NCBI RefSeq assembly: GCF_004348445.1 | Contig: NZ_SMKV01000033.1 | Span: 1-60,387, forward strand | DNA: 60,387 nt | Direction of reading: 5' to 3' | DNA from: Saccharopolyspora aridisoli | GTDB lineage: Bacteria > Actinomycetota > Actinomycetes > Mycobacteriales > Pseudonocardiaceae | Shown: in pieces, positions 25,292 to 34,506 of the stretch | How the letters are laid out: every line of letters starts with the position of its first letter | Numbering within the stretch: the first letter of the stretch is position 1 | Position numbers and translations under genes: made by a program | The notes under the pieces: model-generated | The model's database searches: none | Seen by the model: the letters and a program-made list of their open reading frames with translations, nothing else | Told to the model about the DNA's origin: nothing

Positions 25292-25881
25292 GGTCCGCCA
25301 CGATATCCCGTCGCCCGGACACAGCCGGTCACCGCTTCGCCGAAGCGTGGAATCCTGGGCCTCCGCGGCCGGGTAGTGCCCTGCAACGCCTGCTCTCCCT
25401 CCGGGTGTCAGATGGCTCTGCTACCAGTGTCCTATGAGTACGGCGCACGAGTGCCGGGCCTCCCCGAACCCTGAACGAGCAGTCCGGTCGCGCCGCACGT
25501 CGCGAAGCGGACGGGACCGCTGCGAGGATCGATCCTTCGAGGGTCAGGTCGTCTCTGCGCATGCGGAACGCACGCCGGGCAAGGTGCGCCGACTGGTGGC
25601 TACCCCCGGGGCTCCGGGATGACGAGCGCGACCCGGTGCAGGCAGCGTGCCGGTGCCGCAACGTCTGGTGCAACGGCATGGACGAAACCGCAGACAGCAA
25701 CGCGAGTTCATCGGTCCCTTCCACTCGGTCAGCCAGCATCGTTCCCCCTGTGGGAAGTCCCTGCTCCGGCTGCGCGAAGTCAGCTGGGATGCCGTGATCG
25801 GTCACAGCCGCTCGCGGGGTAGCGTGCGGTGCTGCTCTTAGAGGTGGTCGAGATCCTTCCCTTCGGGTGCTGGAGGTGCCG
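25292..25881. other. 590 bases without a recognised gene upstream of jetA and cobD
   Basis: This divergent intergenic region should hold the promoter of the jet operon (leftward) and of cobD (rightward). Open frames exist on both strands but have no family features or ribosome-binding sites. A 12-bp palindrome AGGATCGATCCT (25525-25536) lies near the middle. No -35/-10 pair convinced me. Confidence 0.5.
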
Positions 25882-26820
25882 GTGAGCGCGGGACGAGCGG
25901 TCGGGCTGCTGCTCGGCGTGGCGGCGGACGCGGCGTTGGGCGACCCACGGCGCGGACATCCGGTCGCGCTGTTCGGACGCGCGGCGCAGACCGTGGAGGA
26001 GGTGCTCTACCGGGACCACCGTTCCGCAGGCGTCGTCTACACCGGTGTGCTCGTCGGCGGCACCGCCGTGCTCGGAGCCCTGGTGCAGCGCGCCGTTCGC
26101 CGCAGCCCCGTGCTGGAGGCGGCCGCGACCGGGGTGGTCACCTGGGCGGTTCTGGGCGGCACGTCGCTGGCCGATGAGGGGACCGCCATGGCGCGGTTGC
26201 TCGACGCAGGTGAGATCGACGCCGCGCGCGACCGGCTCGGCAACCTCTGCGGGCGCGACGCCGCCGTCCTCGATGGGCAGGGCCTCGCCCGCGCCACCGT
26301 CGAGTCCATCGCCGAGAACACCTCGGACGCCGTCGTGGCTCCGCTGGTGTGGGGAGCCGTCGCCGGGATTCCCGGGCTGGTGGCCTACCGCGCGGCCAAC
26401 ACGCTCGACGCGATGGTCGGCCACCGATCGCCCCACTACCGCGAGTTCGGGTGGGCGTCGGCTCGTCTGGACGACCTGCTGAACCTGCTGCCGTCCCGCT
26501 TCGCCGCCGCGCTCACCGCGGTGTGCGCACCCGTCGTCGGCGGATCCGGCGGCGGTGCCTGGCGCACCTGGCGGCGCGACGCGGCGGCCCACCCGAGCCC
26601 GAACGCGGGGCAGGTCGAGGCGGCCTTCGCCGGTGCCCTGGAGATCCGCCTCGGAGGACGCACCACCTACGGGTACGTCACGGAGCAGCGCCCGATCATG
26701 GGTGAGGGCCGCACCGCCGACGCCGGCGACGTCACGCGCAGCGTCGAGCTCTCCCGCCTGATCGGCACGGTCACCGGAGCGGTCGCAGCCACCGCTGCCG
26801 TCCTCCGCCGCGACCGCTGA
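25882..26820 (+). CDS. cobD: Adenosylcobinamide-phosphate synthase (CobD/CbiB)
   Basis: 312 residues from GTG 25882, chosen because GGAGG lies 5 bases before it; GTG 25867 is in frame but lacks one. LLLGVAADAALGDPRRGHPV, VESIAENTSDAVVAPLVWGA and HPSPNAGQVEAAFAGALEIR are family hallmarks, with several membrane helices. It joins cobyric acid to the aminopropanol arm in cobalamin synthesis. In M. tuberculosis the gene (Rv2236c) also neighbours SURF1 and ptpA, as here, and cobC lies 2.4 kb further on. Confidence 0.9.
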   Translation: MSAGRAVGLLLGVAADAALGDPRRGHPVALFGRAAQTVEEVLYRDHRSAGVVYTGVLVGGTAVLGALVQRAVRRSPVLEAAATGVVTWAVLGGTSLADEGTAMARLLDAGEIDAARDRLGNLCGRDAAVLDGQGLARATVESIAENTSDAVVAPLVWGAVAGIPGLVAYRAANTLDAMVGHRSPHYREFGWASARLDDLLNLLPSRFAAALTAVCAPVVGGSGGGAWRTWRRDAAAHPSPNAGQVEAAFAGALEIRLGGRTTYGYVTEQRPIMGEGRTADAGDVTRSVELSRLIGTVTGAVAATAAVLRRDR

Positions 26821-26879
26821 CCCCGCCGCACTCGGGTGCGTCCCAGCAGGGCAGGTCCAGGTCCGAACCGTCCAGGCCG

Positions 26880-27815
26880 TCAGTCGGTGGGCTTGTCGAG
26901 GGCTTCGGCTTCCCGGCGTTCTTCCTCGGCGATGGCCTCGGCCACCGAGAGCTTGCGGCGGCGCTTCCGGGTCGAGGTGGAAGCTCCCGCGTAGCGCGAC
27001 CCGGCGCCGGAACCGGGCTCGGAGTCAGTGCCCCCGCCCCCGTCGTTGCGGGCTTCCTCATCGGCGTCCCGGCGCCAGGCCGGGCCAGCCTCGGGCCGGA
27101 GCTCGGTGTAGATGAGGTAGCCGATGGCGATGATCGCCATGATGCCGAAGGCGATCCACTGCAGGGCGTAGGAGAAGTACGGTCCTGACTCCAACCGGGG
27201 CAGCGGCAGCGCGCCGAGCACGCCCGGCTGTCCCTCGGCGAGCGCGACGTACCCCGGGCGCAGCGCGACGCCGGTGCCCTCGGAGATCGTCCCGGCGTTG
27301 ACCGCGTAGGCCCAGCGGTGCCCGTCGTGGTCGAACAGCGGACGCTGCTTGCTGTCGGTCTCGTCGCCCCGGATCCGCGCCGTGATCGTCACCGGCCCCG
27401 AGGGCGCGGCGGCGTAGTCGGGTGCCCGGGTGCCGTTGACCGGGCGCACGAAGCCCCGGTCGACCAGCACCGTCGTCCCGTCGTCGAGCCGGAACGGCGT
27501 GAGCACCTCGAACGCGGGCTCGCCGAGCACCGTGCGCTGCCAGGCCAGCGTCTCGGCCGACTGCAGGTACTGGCCGGTCAGCAGCACCTGGGACCACTCG
27601 GTGGTGACGTCGGGCGCCCGGCCCGCGGGCAGCACCTCGTTCAGCGGCTTCGGCGAGGCGTGGAAGGACTCCGCGATGGCGTTGTTGCGGATCTCGGTTT
27701 CTTCGCTGCGGCCGAACTGCCACGGCGCGAGCGTCGTGAAGCACAACGCGGCGAACACCGCCACCAGCGCGATCGCACCCAGCCACCCGGGCCGCAGCAA
27801 GAACTTGAGACGCAC
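26880..27815 (-). CDS. SURF1 family cytochrome oxidase assembly protein
   Basis: 311 residues from GTG 27815 (GTG 27821 also possible; both have weak ribosome-binding sites). One helix at each end: RPGWLGAIALVAVFAALCF near residue 8 and ALQWIAFGIMAIIAIGYLIY near 222. Between them are LAPWQFGRSEE, TEWSQVLLTGQYLQSAETLA and TTVLVDRGFVRPVNGTRAPD, the SURF1 pattern. The C-terminal 70 residues are a charged cytoplasmic tail (KRRRKLSVAEAIAEEERREA), also seen in mycobacterial homologues. It helps mature the aa3-type oxidase, probably by haem handling. Confidence 0.88.
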   Translation of the reverse strand: MRLKFLLRPGWLGAIALVAVFAALCFTTLAPWQFGRSEETEIRNNAIAESFHASPKPLNEVLPAGRAPDVTTEWSQVLLTGQYLQSAETLAWQRTVLGEPAFEVLTPFRLDDGTTVLVDRGFVRPVNGTRAPDYAAAPSGPVTITARIRGDETDSKQRPLFDHDGHRWAYAVNAGTISEGTGVALRPGYVALAEGQPGVLGALPLPRLESGPYFSYALQWIAFGIMAIIAIGYLIYTELRPEAGPAWRRDADEEARNDGGGGTDSEPGSGAGSRYAGASTSTRKRRRKLSVAEAIAEEERREAEALDKPTD

Positions 27816-27862
27816 ACCCACACGGTAGGCGGCCCTGCCGGGGGAGGGTCTGAGACCCCGTC

Positions 27863-28735
27863 TCAGTGTGACCGCGACGCCAGCGCCCGCCGAGCGGACC
27901 GGGCGGCCTGACCGCCGTAGCTCGAGCCGAAGAGCACCGCGTGCACCAGCAGCGGGAACAGCTGGTGCAGCGCGATCCGGTCCCGCCACCCCGCGGCCAG
28001 CGGACTGACCTCCTCGTAAGCGGCGACGATGCGCTCCAGGTGCGGGCAGCCGAACAGGTGCAGCATCGCCAGGTCCGTCTCGCGATGACCGCCATGCGCC
28101 GCGGGATCGATCAGCCACGCCCGCTCCGCTCCCCAGTGCACGTTCCCGCTCCACAGGTCTCCGTGCAGCCGCGACGGCGGTTCGGCCGGGCCGGCGAGCT
28201 CGGCGATGTCCTCGCAGACCTGGTCGAGCACCTTCGCCGACTCCGAGCTCAGCGCTCCCTCGTCGACCGCGCGGCGGACGTAGGGCTGGACGCGGTGCCG
28301 CGCGTAGAACGTCGGCCAGTCGTCCTCGGGTTCGTTGCGCATCGGCGCCAGCCCGATCCAGGCGTCGGCTGGGCCACCGGGAGGTGGACTCCCGAACGCC
28401 GGAGCCCCGGAGGAGTGCAACCGGGCGAGACCCCGACCCAGCTCCTCGGCCGCCCGCGCCGTCGGTGACGAGGCGGGGACGTGCTCGGTGACCAGGCAGT
28501 TCGCGCCGTCGCCGAAGACCTCGGGAACCGCGACGACACCGGGCTCGGCGAGCCACCGCAGCGAGGCCGCCTCCGCCTCGGCCGCGCCGGGCATCGACGG
28601 CGAGGCCGACTTGGCGAACACCTCGGTGCCGTCGTCGAGGCGCACCGCGAACGCCGCCGCGGTGTCCCCGCCCGAGAGCCGACGGGTCTCGGCGACGCCG
28701 CGCCCGGTGATCAGGGAGACCTCGTCGACGATCAC
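27863..28735 (-). CDS. Fructosamine/ribulosamine 3-kinase family protein
   Basis: 290 residues from GTG 28735, which overlaps the stop of the upstream phosphatase gene as GTGA. Kinase features: RLSGGDTAAAFAVRLDDGTE (ATP loop), VFAKSASPSMPGAAEAEAAS (Lys and Glu), LHGDLWSGNVHW (catalytic loop) and AWLIDPAAHGGHRETDLAML (metal-binding Asp). The family phosphorylates sugar-derived ketoamines on protein lysines so that they fall off. The coupling to a low-molecular-weight phosphatase is known for such kinases and points to ribulosamine repair. Confidence 0.88.
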   Translation of the reverse strand: MIVDEVSLITGRGVAETRRLSGGDTAAAFAVRLDDGTEVFAKSASPSMPGAAEAEAASLRWLAEPGVVAVPEVFGDGANCLVTEHVPASSPTARAAEELGRGLARLHSSGAPAFGSPPPGGPADAWIGLAPMRNEPEDDWPTFYARHRVQPYVRRAVDEGALSSESAKVLDQVCEDIAELAGPAEPPSRLHGDLWSGNVHWGAERAWLIDPAAHGGHRETDLAMLHLFGCPHLERIVAAYEEVSPLAAGWRDRIALHQLFPLLVHAVLFGSSYGGQAARSARRALASRSH

Positions 28736-29187
28736 AGCCGCTCCCGCACCCACGCCACCAGTTCCGGCATCGCCGCCTCCACCATCGCCAGCACGTCGTC
28801 GAACCCGTTCGGCCCGCCGTAGTAAGGATCGGGCACCTCGGTCCCGTCCGCGTCAGGGTCGAAGGAGCGCAGCAGCCGCACCCGGTCCGGATCCCCGGCC
28901 AGCCTGCGCACCGCGCGCAGATGCCCCTCGTCCATCGCGACCAGCAGGTCGGCAACCAGGTGCCGCTCGTCGATCTGGGCGGCGACGTGATCGGTGGGGT
29001 AGTCGTTGGCGGCCAGCACCTTCTCGGTGCGCGGATCGGCGGGCTCGCCGACGTGCCACGGACCGGTGCCCGCGCTGGAAACCTCGACCTGCGAGTCGAG
29101 CCCAGCGCGGCGCAGTTCCTCGGCGAAGATCAGCGCCGCCATCGGCGACCGGCAGATGTTGCCCGTACAGACGAAAGACACATGCAC
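28732..29187 (-). CDS. ptpA: Low-molecular-weight protein-tyrosine-phosphatase
   Basis: 151 residues from GTG 29187. The P-loop VCTGNICRSPMAA (residues 6-18) has the C-x5-R-S signature, and VPDPYYGGPNGFDDVLAMVE near the end supplies the general-acid DPY. It corresponds in position and family to Rv2234 (PtpA). It overlaps the kinase gene as GTGA. It may dephosphorylate protein tyrosines or, together with the kinase, ribulosamine 5-phosphate adducts. The M. tuberculosis kinase PtkA neighbour is not present here. Confidence 0.9.
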   Translation of the reverse strand: MHVSFVCTGNICRSPMAALIFAEELRRAGLDSQVEVSSAGTGPWHVGEPADPRTEKVLAANDYPTDHVAAQIDERHLVADLLVAMDEGHLRAVRRLAGDPDRVRLLRSFDPDADGTEVPDPYYGGPNGFDDVLAMVEAAMPELVAWVRERL

Positions 29188-29257
29188 GCCTCGAGGGTAC
29201 GGACGAGCGTGCCCCGCGCTCTGAAGCGTTCCGACGAGCACGTTTAAACTGCCCCCG

Positions 29258-30304
29258 ATGAGCGGGGACGATCGAGAACTACTGCGCCACCACGGCGATG
29301 TGGACGCGGCGCGCGGACTCGCCGACTTCGCCGTCAACGTGCGGCTGGAGCGGCCACCGGAGTGGCTGCGCGCCCGCCTCGCCGAAGCGCTCGACGACCT
29401 CGGTTCCTACCCCTCGGCCGAAGCCGACGAAGCCGCCCGCCGAGCCGTCGCCACCAGGCACGACCGGCGCCCCGACGAGGTCCTGGTGCTGGCGGGCGCC
29501 GCCGAGGGCTTCGCACTGCTGCCCGCGCTGCGCCCGAAGCTGGCCGCGCTGATCCACCCCTCGTTCACCGAACCCGAGCTGGCCCTGCGCAACGCCGGTG
29601 TTGAAGTCGAGCGCGTCGTCCTCGACCCCGCCGACGGTTACCGGTTGCACGCCGACCAGGTCCCCGACGAAGCGGACATGGTCGTGCTGGGCAACCCCAC
29701 CAATCCGACCTCGGTGCTGCACCCGGCCGACGAGATCCGGAAGCTGCTGCGGCCCGGCCGGATCGTGGTCGTCGACGAAGCGTTCATCGACACCGTGCCC
29801 GGCGAACGCGAATCCCTCGCGCACCTCGCCGAACCGGGACTGCTGGTGCTGCGCAGCCTCACCAAGATGTGGGGTCTGCCCGGCCTGCGCGCCGGTTACG
29901 CGCTCGGCGCCCCGGAACTGCTCGCCGAGCTCGGCCGGAACCGCCCCCACTGGCCGGTCAACTCCCTGGTGCTGACCGCGGTGCGCGCCTGCTGCGAACC
30001 GCACGCGATCGACGAATCGCAGCGCGCGGCGGCCGAGTTCACCGAGCACCGGGCCGGGCTGCTGGCCGAGCTCGCCGACTTGCCCGGCATCGACGTGGTG
30101 CGCACGGCTGAGGCACCGTTCCTGCTGCTGCGGGTGCCGGACGGGCAGGAGGTGCGGGAGGCGCTGCGGGACCGCGGCGTCGCGGTGCGCAGGGGAGACA
30201 CGTTCCCCGGGCTCGACACCGGGCACCTCCGGGTCGCGGTGCGCGCGCCGGAGCAGAACTCGTTGTTCGTCAAAGCCCTTCGAGATGCTGTGGAACGTGG
30301 GTGA
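29258..30304 (+). CDS. cobC: Threonine-phosphate decarboxylase-like / histidinol-phosphate aminotransferase-like PLP enzyme
   Basis: 348 residues from ATG 29258. Class I/II aminotransferase fold: [60 protein letters not shown] and [20 protein letters not shown] with the PLP lysine (about residue 203). The same gene (Rv2231c, cobC) is followed by Nif3, zinc-ribbon and RNase H genes in M. tuberculosis, as here. In that role it makes aminopropanol phosphate for cobalamin, which would pair with cobD at 25882. An amino-acid aminotransferase role cannot be excluded. Confidence 0.82.
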   Translation: MSGDDRELLRHHGDVDAARGLADFAVNVRLERPPEWLRARLAEALDDLGSYPSAEADEAARRAVATRHDRRPDEVLVLAGAAEGFALLPALRPKLAALIHPSFTEPELALRNAGVEVERVVLDPADGYRLHADQVPDEADMVVLGNPTNPTSVLHPADEIRKLLRPGRIVVVDEAFIDTVPGERESLAHLAEPGLLVLRSLTKMWGLPGLRAGYALGAPELLAELGRNRPHWPVNSLVLTAVRACCEPHAIDESQRAAAEFTEHRAGLLAELADLPGIDVVRTAEAPFLLLRVPDGQEVREALRDRGVAVRRGDTFPGLDTGHLRVAVRAPEQNSLFVKALRDAVERG

Positions 30305-30308
30305 AGCG

Positions 30309-31160
30309 GTGCGTATTCGGGACGTGATCGGCGCGCTGGAGGAGGCGTACCCCACCGGGCTGACCGAGGACTGGGACGCCGTCGGCCTGGTCTGCGGAGA
30401 CCCCGACTCGGTGGTGCAGCGCGTGCTGTTCTGCGTCGACCCGATGGAGGCCACGGTGGACGAGGCCATCGACTTCGGCGCGCAACTGCTGATCTCGCAC
30501 CACCCGCTGCTGCTGCGCGGCGTGCACGGCGTCCCGGCCGACGACCACAAGGGACGCGTGGTGCACCGGCTGATCCGCTCCGGCATCGGCCTCTACTGCG
30601 CCCACACCAACGCCGACAAGGCCAACCCCGGTGTGTCCGACGCGCTGGCCGGTGCGCTCGGCCTGACGGCCACCCAGCCGCTGGTGCCCACCGCGCCCGG
30701 CGCCGACACCGGCCTGGGCCGCATCGGTGAACTCGCCCAGCCCGAACCGTTCCGGGCCTTCGTCCGCCGCGTCGTCGACGGCCTGCCCACCACCGCGTGG
30801 GGCGTGCGCGGCGCCGGTGACCCGGACCGCGAGATCCGCCGCGTCGCGGTCTGCGGCGGAGCCGGCGACTCGTTCCTGGCCACCGCCGCCGAAGCCGGGG
30901 TCGACGCCTACGTCACCGCCGATCTGCGCCACCACCCCGCTGGGGAACACCTCGCCCAGGCCGACGTGCCCGGCGCCTCGGTGCCGGCCTTGGTCGACGT
31001 GGCGCACTGGGCCAGCGAATGGCCCTGGTGCCAGCAGGCCGCGGACCTCGTGTCCGCCGCGCTGCCGGATACAGTCGAAGTCCTCGTATCCACCCGACGC
31101 ACCGACCCGTGGACCGTGCACGCCGGTGCGACACCAGACCCAGGGAGGGCGCTCGCGTGA
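30309..31160 (+). CDS. Nif3-like dinuclear metal centre hexameric protein
   Basis: 283 residues if GTG 30309 is the start; GTG 30297 or ATG 30285 (overlapping cobC) are alternatives. [20 protein letters not shown] and [20 protein letters not shown] open the family pattern, followed by [14 protein letters not shown] (metal His pair), [20 protein letters not shown] and [20 protein letters not shown] with the last ligands. Relatives bind two metals and form hexamers; the reaction is not settled. It ends in a GTGA overlap with the next gene. Confidence 0.85.
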   Translation: MRIRDVIGALEEAYPTGLTEDWDAVGLVCGDPDSVVQRVLFCVDPMEATVDEAIDFGAQLLISHHPLLLRGVHGVPADDHKGRVVHRLIRSGIGLYCAHTNADKANPGVSDALAGALGLTATQPLVPTAPGADTGLGRIGELAQPEPFRAFVRRVVDGLPTTAWGVRGAGDPDREIRRVAVCGGAGDSFLATAAEAGVDAYVTADLRHHPAGEHLAQADVPGASVPALVDVAHWASEWPWCQQAADLVSAALPDTVEVLVSTRRTDPWTVHAGATPDPGRALA

Positions 31161-31882
31161 AAGCCGACCCCGCCGTACAACGACGGCTGCTCGATCTCGC
31201 GGAAGCCGACGCGGAGATCAACCGCGTCGCGCACCGCAGGCGCACGTTGCCAGAACTCGAGCAGATCGGTGAAGCCGAGCGGGAGGTCCAGACCAAGCGC
31301 GACGAGCTGGTGGTCGCCCAGACCGCGTTCAACGACCTCGACCGCGAGGTCAAGCGGCTGGAGACCGAGGTCGACAACGTCCGCAAGCGCGAAGCCCGCG
31401 ACCGCAATCTGATGGCCGCGGGCGGACCGGCCAAGCAGCAGGAGGAGCTGGAGCACGAGCTGCAGACCCTCGCCCGCAGGCAGGCCGTGCTCGAGGACGA
31501 GCAGCTGGAGGTCATGGAGCAGCGCGAAGCGCTGGAGACCAACGTGACCAAGTCCCGCGAGGCCGTCAGCGAAGCCGAGCAGCGGCTCGGCGACATCCAG
31601 TCCCGCCGCGACGAGGCGCTCAGCGAGCTCGAGGTCGCCGAGACCCGCAGGCAGAACGAGCGCGACCTCATCACCAAGTCCCTCCCGGACGACCTCGTGG
31701 CCCTCTACGAGCGGGTCCGCGCCCAGCGCGGGATCGGCGTCGGGCTGCTGCAGGGCGCCCGCTGCGGAGCCTGCCGCATCGAACTCGACCGGCACGCCCT
31801 CAACGAGGTGCGCGAAGCCGCCGCCGACGACGTGGTCCGCTGCGAGGAATGCGGCGCGATCCTGGTGCGGGAGAACAAGTGA
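31157..31882 (+). CDS. Coiled-coil protein with C4 zinc ribbon (Rv2229c-like)
   Basis: 241 residues from GTG 31157, overlapping the Nif3 stop. Residues 1-170 form a long antiparallel coiled coil, rich in Glu, Arg and Ala ([40 protein letters not shown]). The end has [12 protein letters not shown] and [15 protein letters not shown], a four-cysteine zinc ribbon. The layout matches the CT398/Rv2229c family, which is thought to bind nucleic acid or protein partners. It is followed by the RNase H gene in a GTGA overlap, so the three genes from Nif3 are one coupled operon. Confidence 0.85.
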   Translation: MKADPAVQRRLLDLAEADAEINRVAHRRRTLPELEQIGEAEREVQTKRDELVVAQTAFNDLDREVKRLETEVDNVRKREARDRNLMAAGGPAKQQEELEHELQTLARRQAVLEDEQLEVMEQREALETNVTKSREAVSEAEQRLGDIQSRRDEALSELEVAETRRQNERDLITKSLPDDLVALYERVRAQRGIGVGLLQGARCGACRIELDRHALNEVREAAADDVVRCEECGAILVRENK

Positions 31883-32988
31883 GAGTCGTCGTCGAGGCAG
31901 ACGGTGGATCGCGCGGCAACCCCGGCCCCGCCGGCTGCGGCGCGGTCGTGCTCGACGCCGACACCCGTGCCGTCCTCGCCGAACGCGCCATCGAACTCGG
32001 CGAGACCACCAACAACGTCGCCGAGTACCAGGGCCTGATCGCCGGACTCCGCGCTGCTCGCGAGCTCGGTGCCGCGCAGGTGTCGGTGCGGATGGACTCC
32101 AAGCTGGTCATCGAGCAGATGGCCGGGCGGTGGAAGGTCAAGCACGCCAACCTCCAGCCGCTCAACGCCGTGGCGCGAGAGCTCGCCGCCGACTTCGAGC
32201 GGATCGACTACGAGTGGATCCCGCGCGCCGAGAACTCCGCCGCCGACAAGCTCGCCAACGACGCGATGGACGGCAACACCGTCGAAACCGGGCAGGTCAC
32301 CGAGACCGAGAGCGCCTTGGCGCGCACCCGCCCGTCCGGCTGGCAGAACCTGCGGGGCGCACCCACCAAGATGCTGCTGCTGAGGCACGGCCAGACCGCG
32401 ATGTCGGTCGACAGGCGCTACTCCGGTCGCGGCGACGTCGAACTGACCGAGCTGGGGGAGCGGCAGGTGCGGGCCGCCGCCAAGCGCCTCGCCGCCATGG
32501 ACGGCGTCGTCACCCCTGACGGCAACGCCCCCATCGTCGCCTCACCCCTGACCCGGACCCGCGAGAGCGCGCAGGCCGTCGCCGAGGCCACCGGTGGTGA
32601 GCTGGAGCTCCACGACGGCCTGATCGAGACCGACTTCGGCGAGTGGGAGGGCCTCACCTTCCTCGAAGCCGCCGACGCGTACCCCGACCTGCACCGGAAG
32701 TGGATCGGCGACCCCGCCGTCGTGCCGCCCGGAGGTGAGAGCCTCGCGGCCGTCCACCAGCGGGTCACCGCCGCCCGCGACGACCTCGTCGAGCGCTACG
32801 CGGGGAAGACGATCATCGTCGTCAGCCACGTCACCCCGATCAAGTCCCTGCTGCGCATGGGCCTGGACGTGGGACCGGAGGTCTTCTACCGCCTGCACCT
32901 GGACCTGGCGTCGCTGTCCATCGTGGAGTTCTACCCGGACGGCAACGCCTCGGTCCGGCTGGTCAACGACATCTCCCACTGGGCCTGA
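31879..32988 (+). CDS. Bifunctional RNase HI / phosphoglycerate mutase-like acid phosphatase
   Basis: 369 residues from GTG 31879. The RNase HI domain (1-135) keeps all four acidic residues: VVVEADGGSRGNPGPAG (Asp), NNVAEYQGLIAG (Glu), SVRMDSKLVIEQM (Asp) and NSAADKLAND (Asp). The phosphatase domain (165-369) has MLLLRHGQTAMSVDRRYSGR with the phospho-histidine and VVSHVTPIKSLLRMG with the second His. M. tuberculosis Rv2228c has the same fusion; its phosphatase half acts as an alpha-ribazole phosphatase. The RNase P RNA gene follows 50 bases later. Confidence 0.93.
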   Translation: MRVVVEADGGSRGNPGPAGCGAVVLDADTRAVLAERAIELGETTNNVAEYQGLIAGLRAARELGAAQVSVRMDSKLVIEQMAGRWKVKHANLQPLNAVARELAADFERIDYEWIPRAENSAADKLANDAMDGNTVETGQVTETESALARTRPSGWQNLRGAPTKMLLLRHGQTAMSVDRRYSGRGDVELTELGERQVRAAAKRLAAMDGVVTPDGNAPIVASPLTRTRESAQAVAEATGGELELHDGLIETDFGEWEGLTFLEAADAYPDLHRKWIGDPAVVPPGGESLAAVHQRVTAARDDLVERYAGKTIIVVSHVTPIKSLLRMGLDVGPEVFYRLHLDLASLSIVEFYPDGNASVRLVNDISHWA

Positions 32989-33025
32989 ACTCCGGGCTGG
33001 CCGGAACGGGGAGCGGGCACGGCGG

Positions 33026-33031
33026 TAAAAT
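33026..33031 (+). promoter_or_regulatory. rnpB promoter -10 element
   Basis: TAAAAT lies 7 bases before the predicted first base of the RNase P RNA. The matching -35 position (about 33003-33008, GGAACG) is poor. Confidence 0.6.
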
Positions 33032-33038
33032 GGCCGGT

Positions 33039-33436
33039 GCGGAAGAGTCGGTCGGGTGACCGCGGCGGGTCACGACCCGTCGAGGAAAGTCCGGACTCCA
33101 CAGAGCAGGGTGGTTGCCAACGGCAACCCGGGGAAACCCGCGGGACAGTGCCACAGAAAGCAGACCGCCCGGCGCTCGCGCCGGGTAAGGGTGAAACGGT
33201 GGTGTAAGAGACCACCAGCGCCTCGGGTGACCGAGGTGGCTAGGTAAACCCCACCTGGAGCAAGGCCAAGATGGGCGTTCCGACGCCTGCGCGGACGTTC
33301 GAGGGTTGCTCGCCCGAGGTTCGCGGGTAGGCCGCACGAGCTCGTCGGCGACGGCGGGCCTAGATAGATGGTCACCGAACGGTTCGGTCGTGAGACCACC
33401 GGGAACAGAATCCGGCTTACAGACCGTCTCTTCCGC
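33039..33436 (+). ncRNA. rnpB: RNase P RNA, bacterial type A
   Basis: The outer stem pairs GCGGAAGAG (33039-33047) with CTCTTCCGC (33428-33436). Conserved core elements are present: GAGGAAAGTCCGGACTCCAC near 33080, ACAGTGCCACAGAAAGCAGA near 33146, GGGTAAGGGTGAAACGGTG, and the 3' end GAACAGAATCCGGCTTACAG. The RNA is the catalytic part of the tRNA 5'-end processing enzyme. About 398 bases, normal for actinobacteria. Confidence 0.95.
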
Positions 33437-34209
33437 ATTCTCCTCGTTCTTCGCGCCTCGGGGGCGTCTTCCCGGTTCCGGGCGTTCCGGTTGGCGGGCC
33501 GAACCCGTTGTACTGATCAACTGCTCAGTGGTCGTCTCGCTCGCGGTGCGAGAAGCGGAACCGGAGCGACGTTCTGGCTCCGGGACCCGCGAACCATGCG
33601 CGCCAGCACACGGCGTTGCGGCTGTCCTCCCCGGAGAGCCGCTCAACCCACGGCGGTGCCGGTTGCTCGGGTGGTGCAAGAGCAAGCACCTTCGGTGCCG
33701 CCCGGTGGCTGTTGGGCCGTTCCCCGCAGTGGTTCTCGTGCTTCTGGCCTAGGGGTCAAAACCCATGCCCTGGGGGGAACTCCGCGTGTGGGTGCCGTTA
33801 CCCTGGTTCGTGCGCGTCAAGATCACCTCGTTCTTTCGGGTTCGGCGATCACGTCGAGTGATCCGGTCGGGTGCTTCCTGGCGCGATGTGCGGAAATCCA
33901 CTGGACCACCGGAGCGTTCACGGTGCGTTACGAAGGGGCTCGCAAGCGGGTGAACAGCCACGAGGATCAGGCTCGAAACCGGCCGAAGGGGCGTCTATTC
34001 CGCGATGACCAGCCAGTGGTGGCTTGCTCGAATGGCCTATTCGCCGCGTGATGTCCGTTTCGCCGTCGCGCTGCAACCCGCCACACCCGAGCTCGCAACC
34101 ACTACTTCTGGTGACCATGTCATGTTCTACTCGTATCTGCGCGTTGCGGATCACCGCGACGCGTTGAGGTACCGGCCCGCAGACACTCCGCGTACTCAGG
34201 GGTAAAGAG
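33437..34209. other. 773 bases without a convincing gene, upstream of the secretion-like operon
   Basis: The stretch has shifting composition, with AT-richer pieces around 33820-33990 and 34090-34140, and no frame with family features. A 66-codon frame at 34005-34205 lacks a ribosome-binding site and has uncharacteristic codons. A 17-bp palindrome GATCAC-GTCGA-GTGATC (33847-33863) may be an operator. The promoter of the operon starting at 34210 should lie here. Confidence 0.5.
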
Positions 34210-34500
34210 ATGACCGCCATGCCGCTGGAAACACTGGCGCACCTGGACGTACTCGCTCAGCAGACACAACTGGGCACCGACGGCATCCGCGGTTGGATCC
34301 TGAACAACGTGCTACCGCTGCTGCTGCTCACGGTGGCGATCCTGCTGCTGTGGCTCGGTGGCGGCAAGGGCGACAACGCCGGCGTGATGCGCCGCGTCGG
34401 TGGTGTGCTCGTCGCCCTGGCCATCGTCGGCATCGCGGTCACCAACGCGGGAATCGACATCGGCACCTTCATCGCACAGCTCTTCAGCACCAACGGGTGA
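34210..34500 (+). CDS. VirB2/TrbC-like small membrane protein
   Basis: 96 residues, with AAAGAG just before the ATG. Two hydrophobic helices (LNNVLPLLLLTVAILLLWL and GGVLVALAIVGIAVTNAG) are separated by a short Gly/Lys/Arg loop, the topology of VirB2-type pilins. Sequence similarity to pilins is not claimed; the assignment comes from topology and from being first in an operon with VirB3-, VirB4-, VirB6- and VirB8-like genes. Confidence 0.65.
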   Translation: MTAMPLETLAHLDVLAQQTQLGTDGIRGWILNNVLPLLLLTVAILLLWLGGGKGDNAGVMRRVGGVLVALAIVGIAVTNAGIDIGTFIAQLFSTNG

Positions 34501-34506
34501 TGTCCA

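Noticed and set aside
25329..25805. A 158-codon minus-strand frame upstream of jetA
   Set aside because: No family features or translation signals; it may only reflect base composition. I could not exclude a real gene without comparison to relatives.
33368..34051. A long plus-strand frame starting inside the RNase P RNA gene
   Set aside because: It begins within rnpB and its product has no coherent features.
34005..34205. A 66-codon frame just before the VirB2-like gene
   Set aside because: No ribosome-binding site, uncharacteristic codons and no similarity I can name; treated as part of the leader region.
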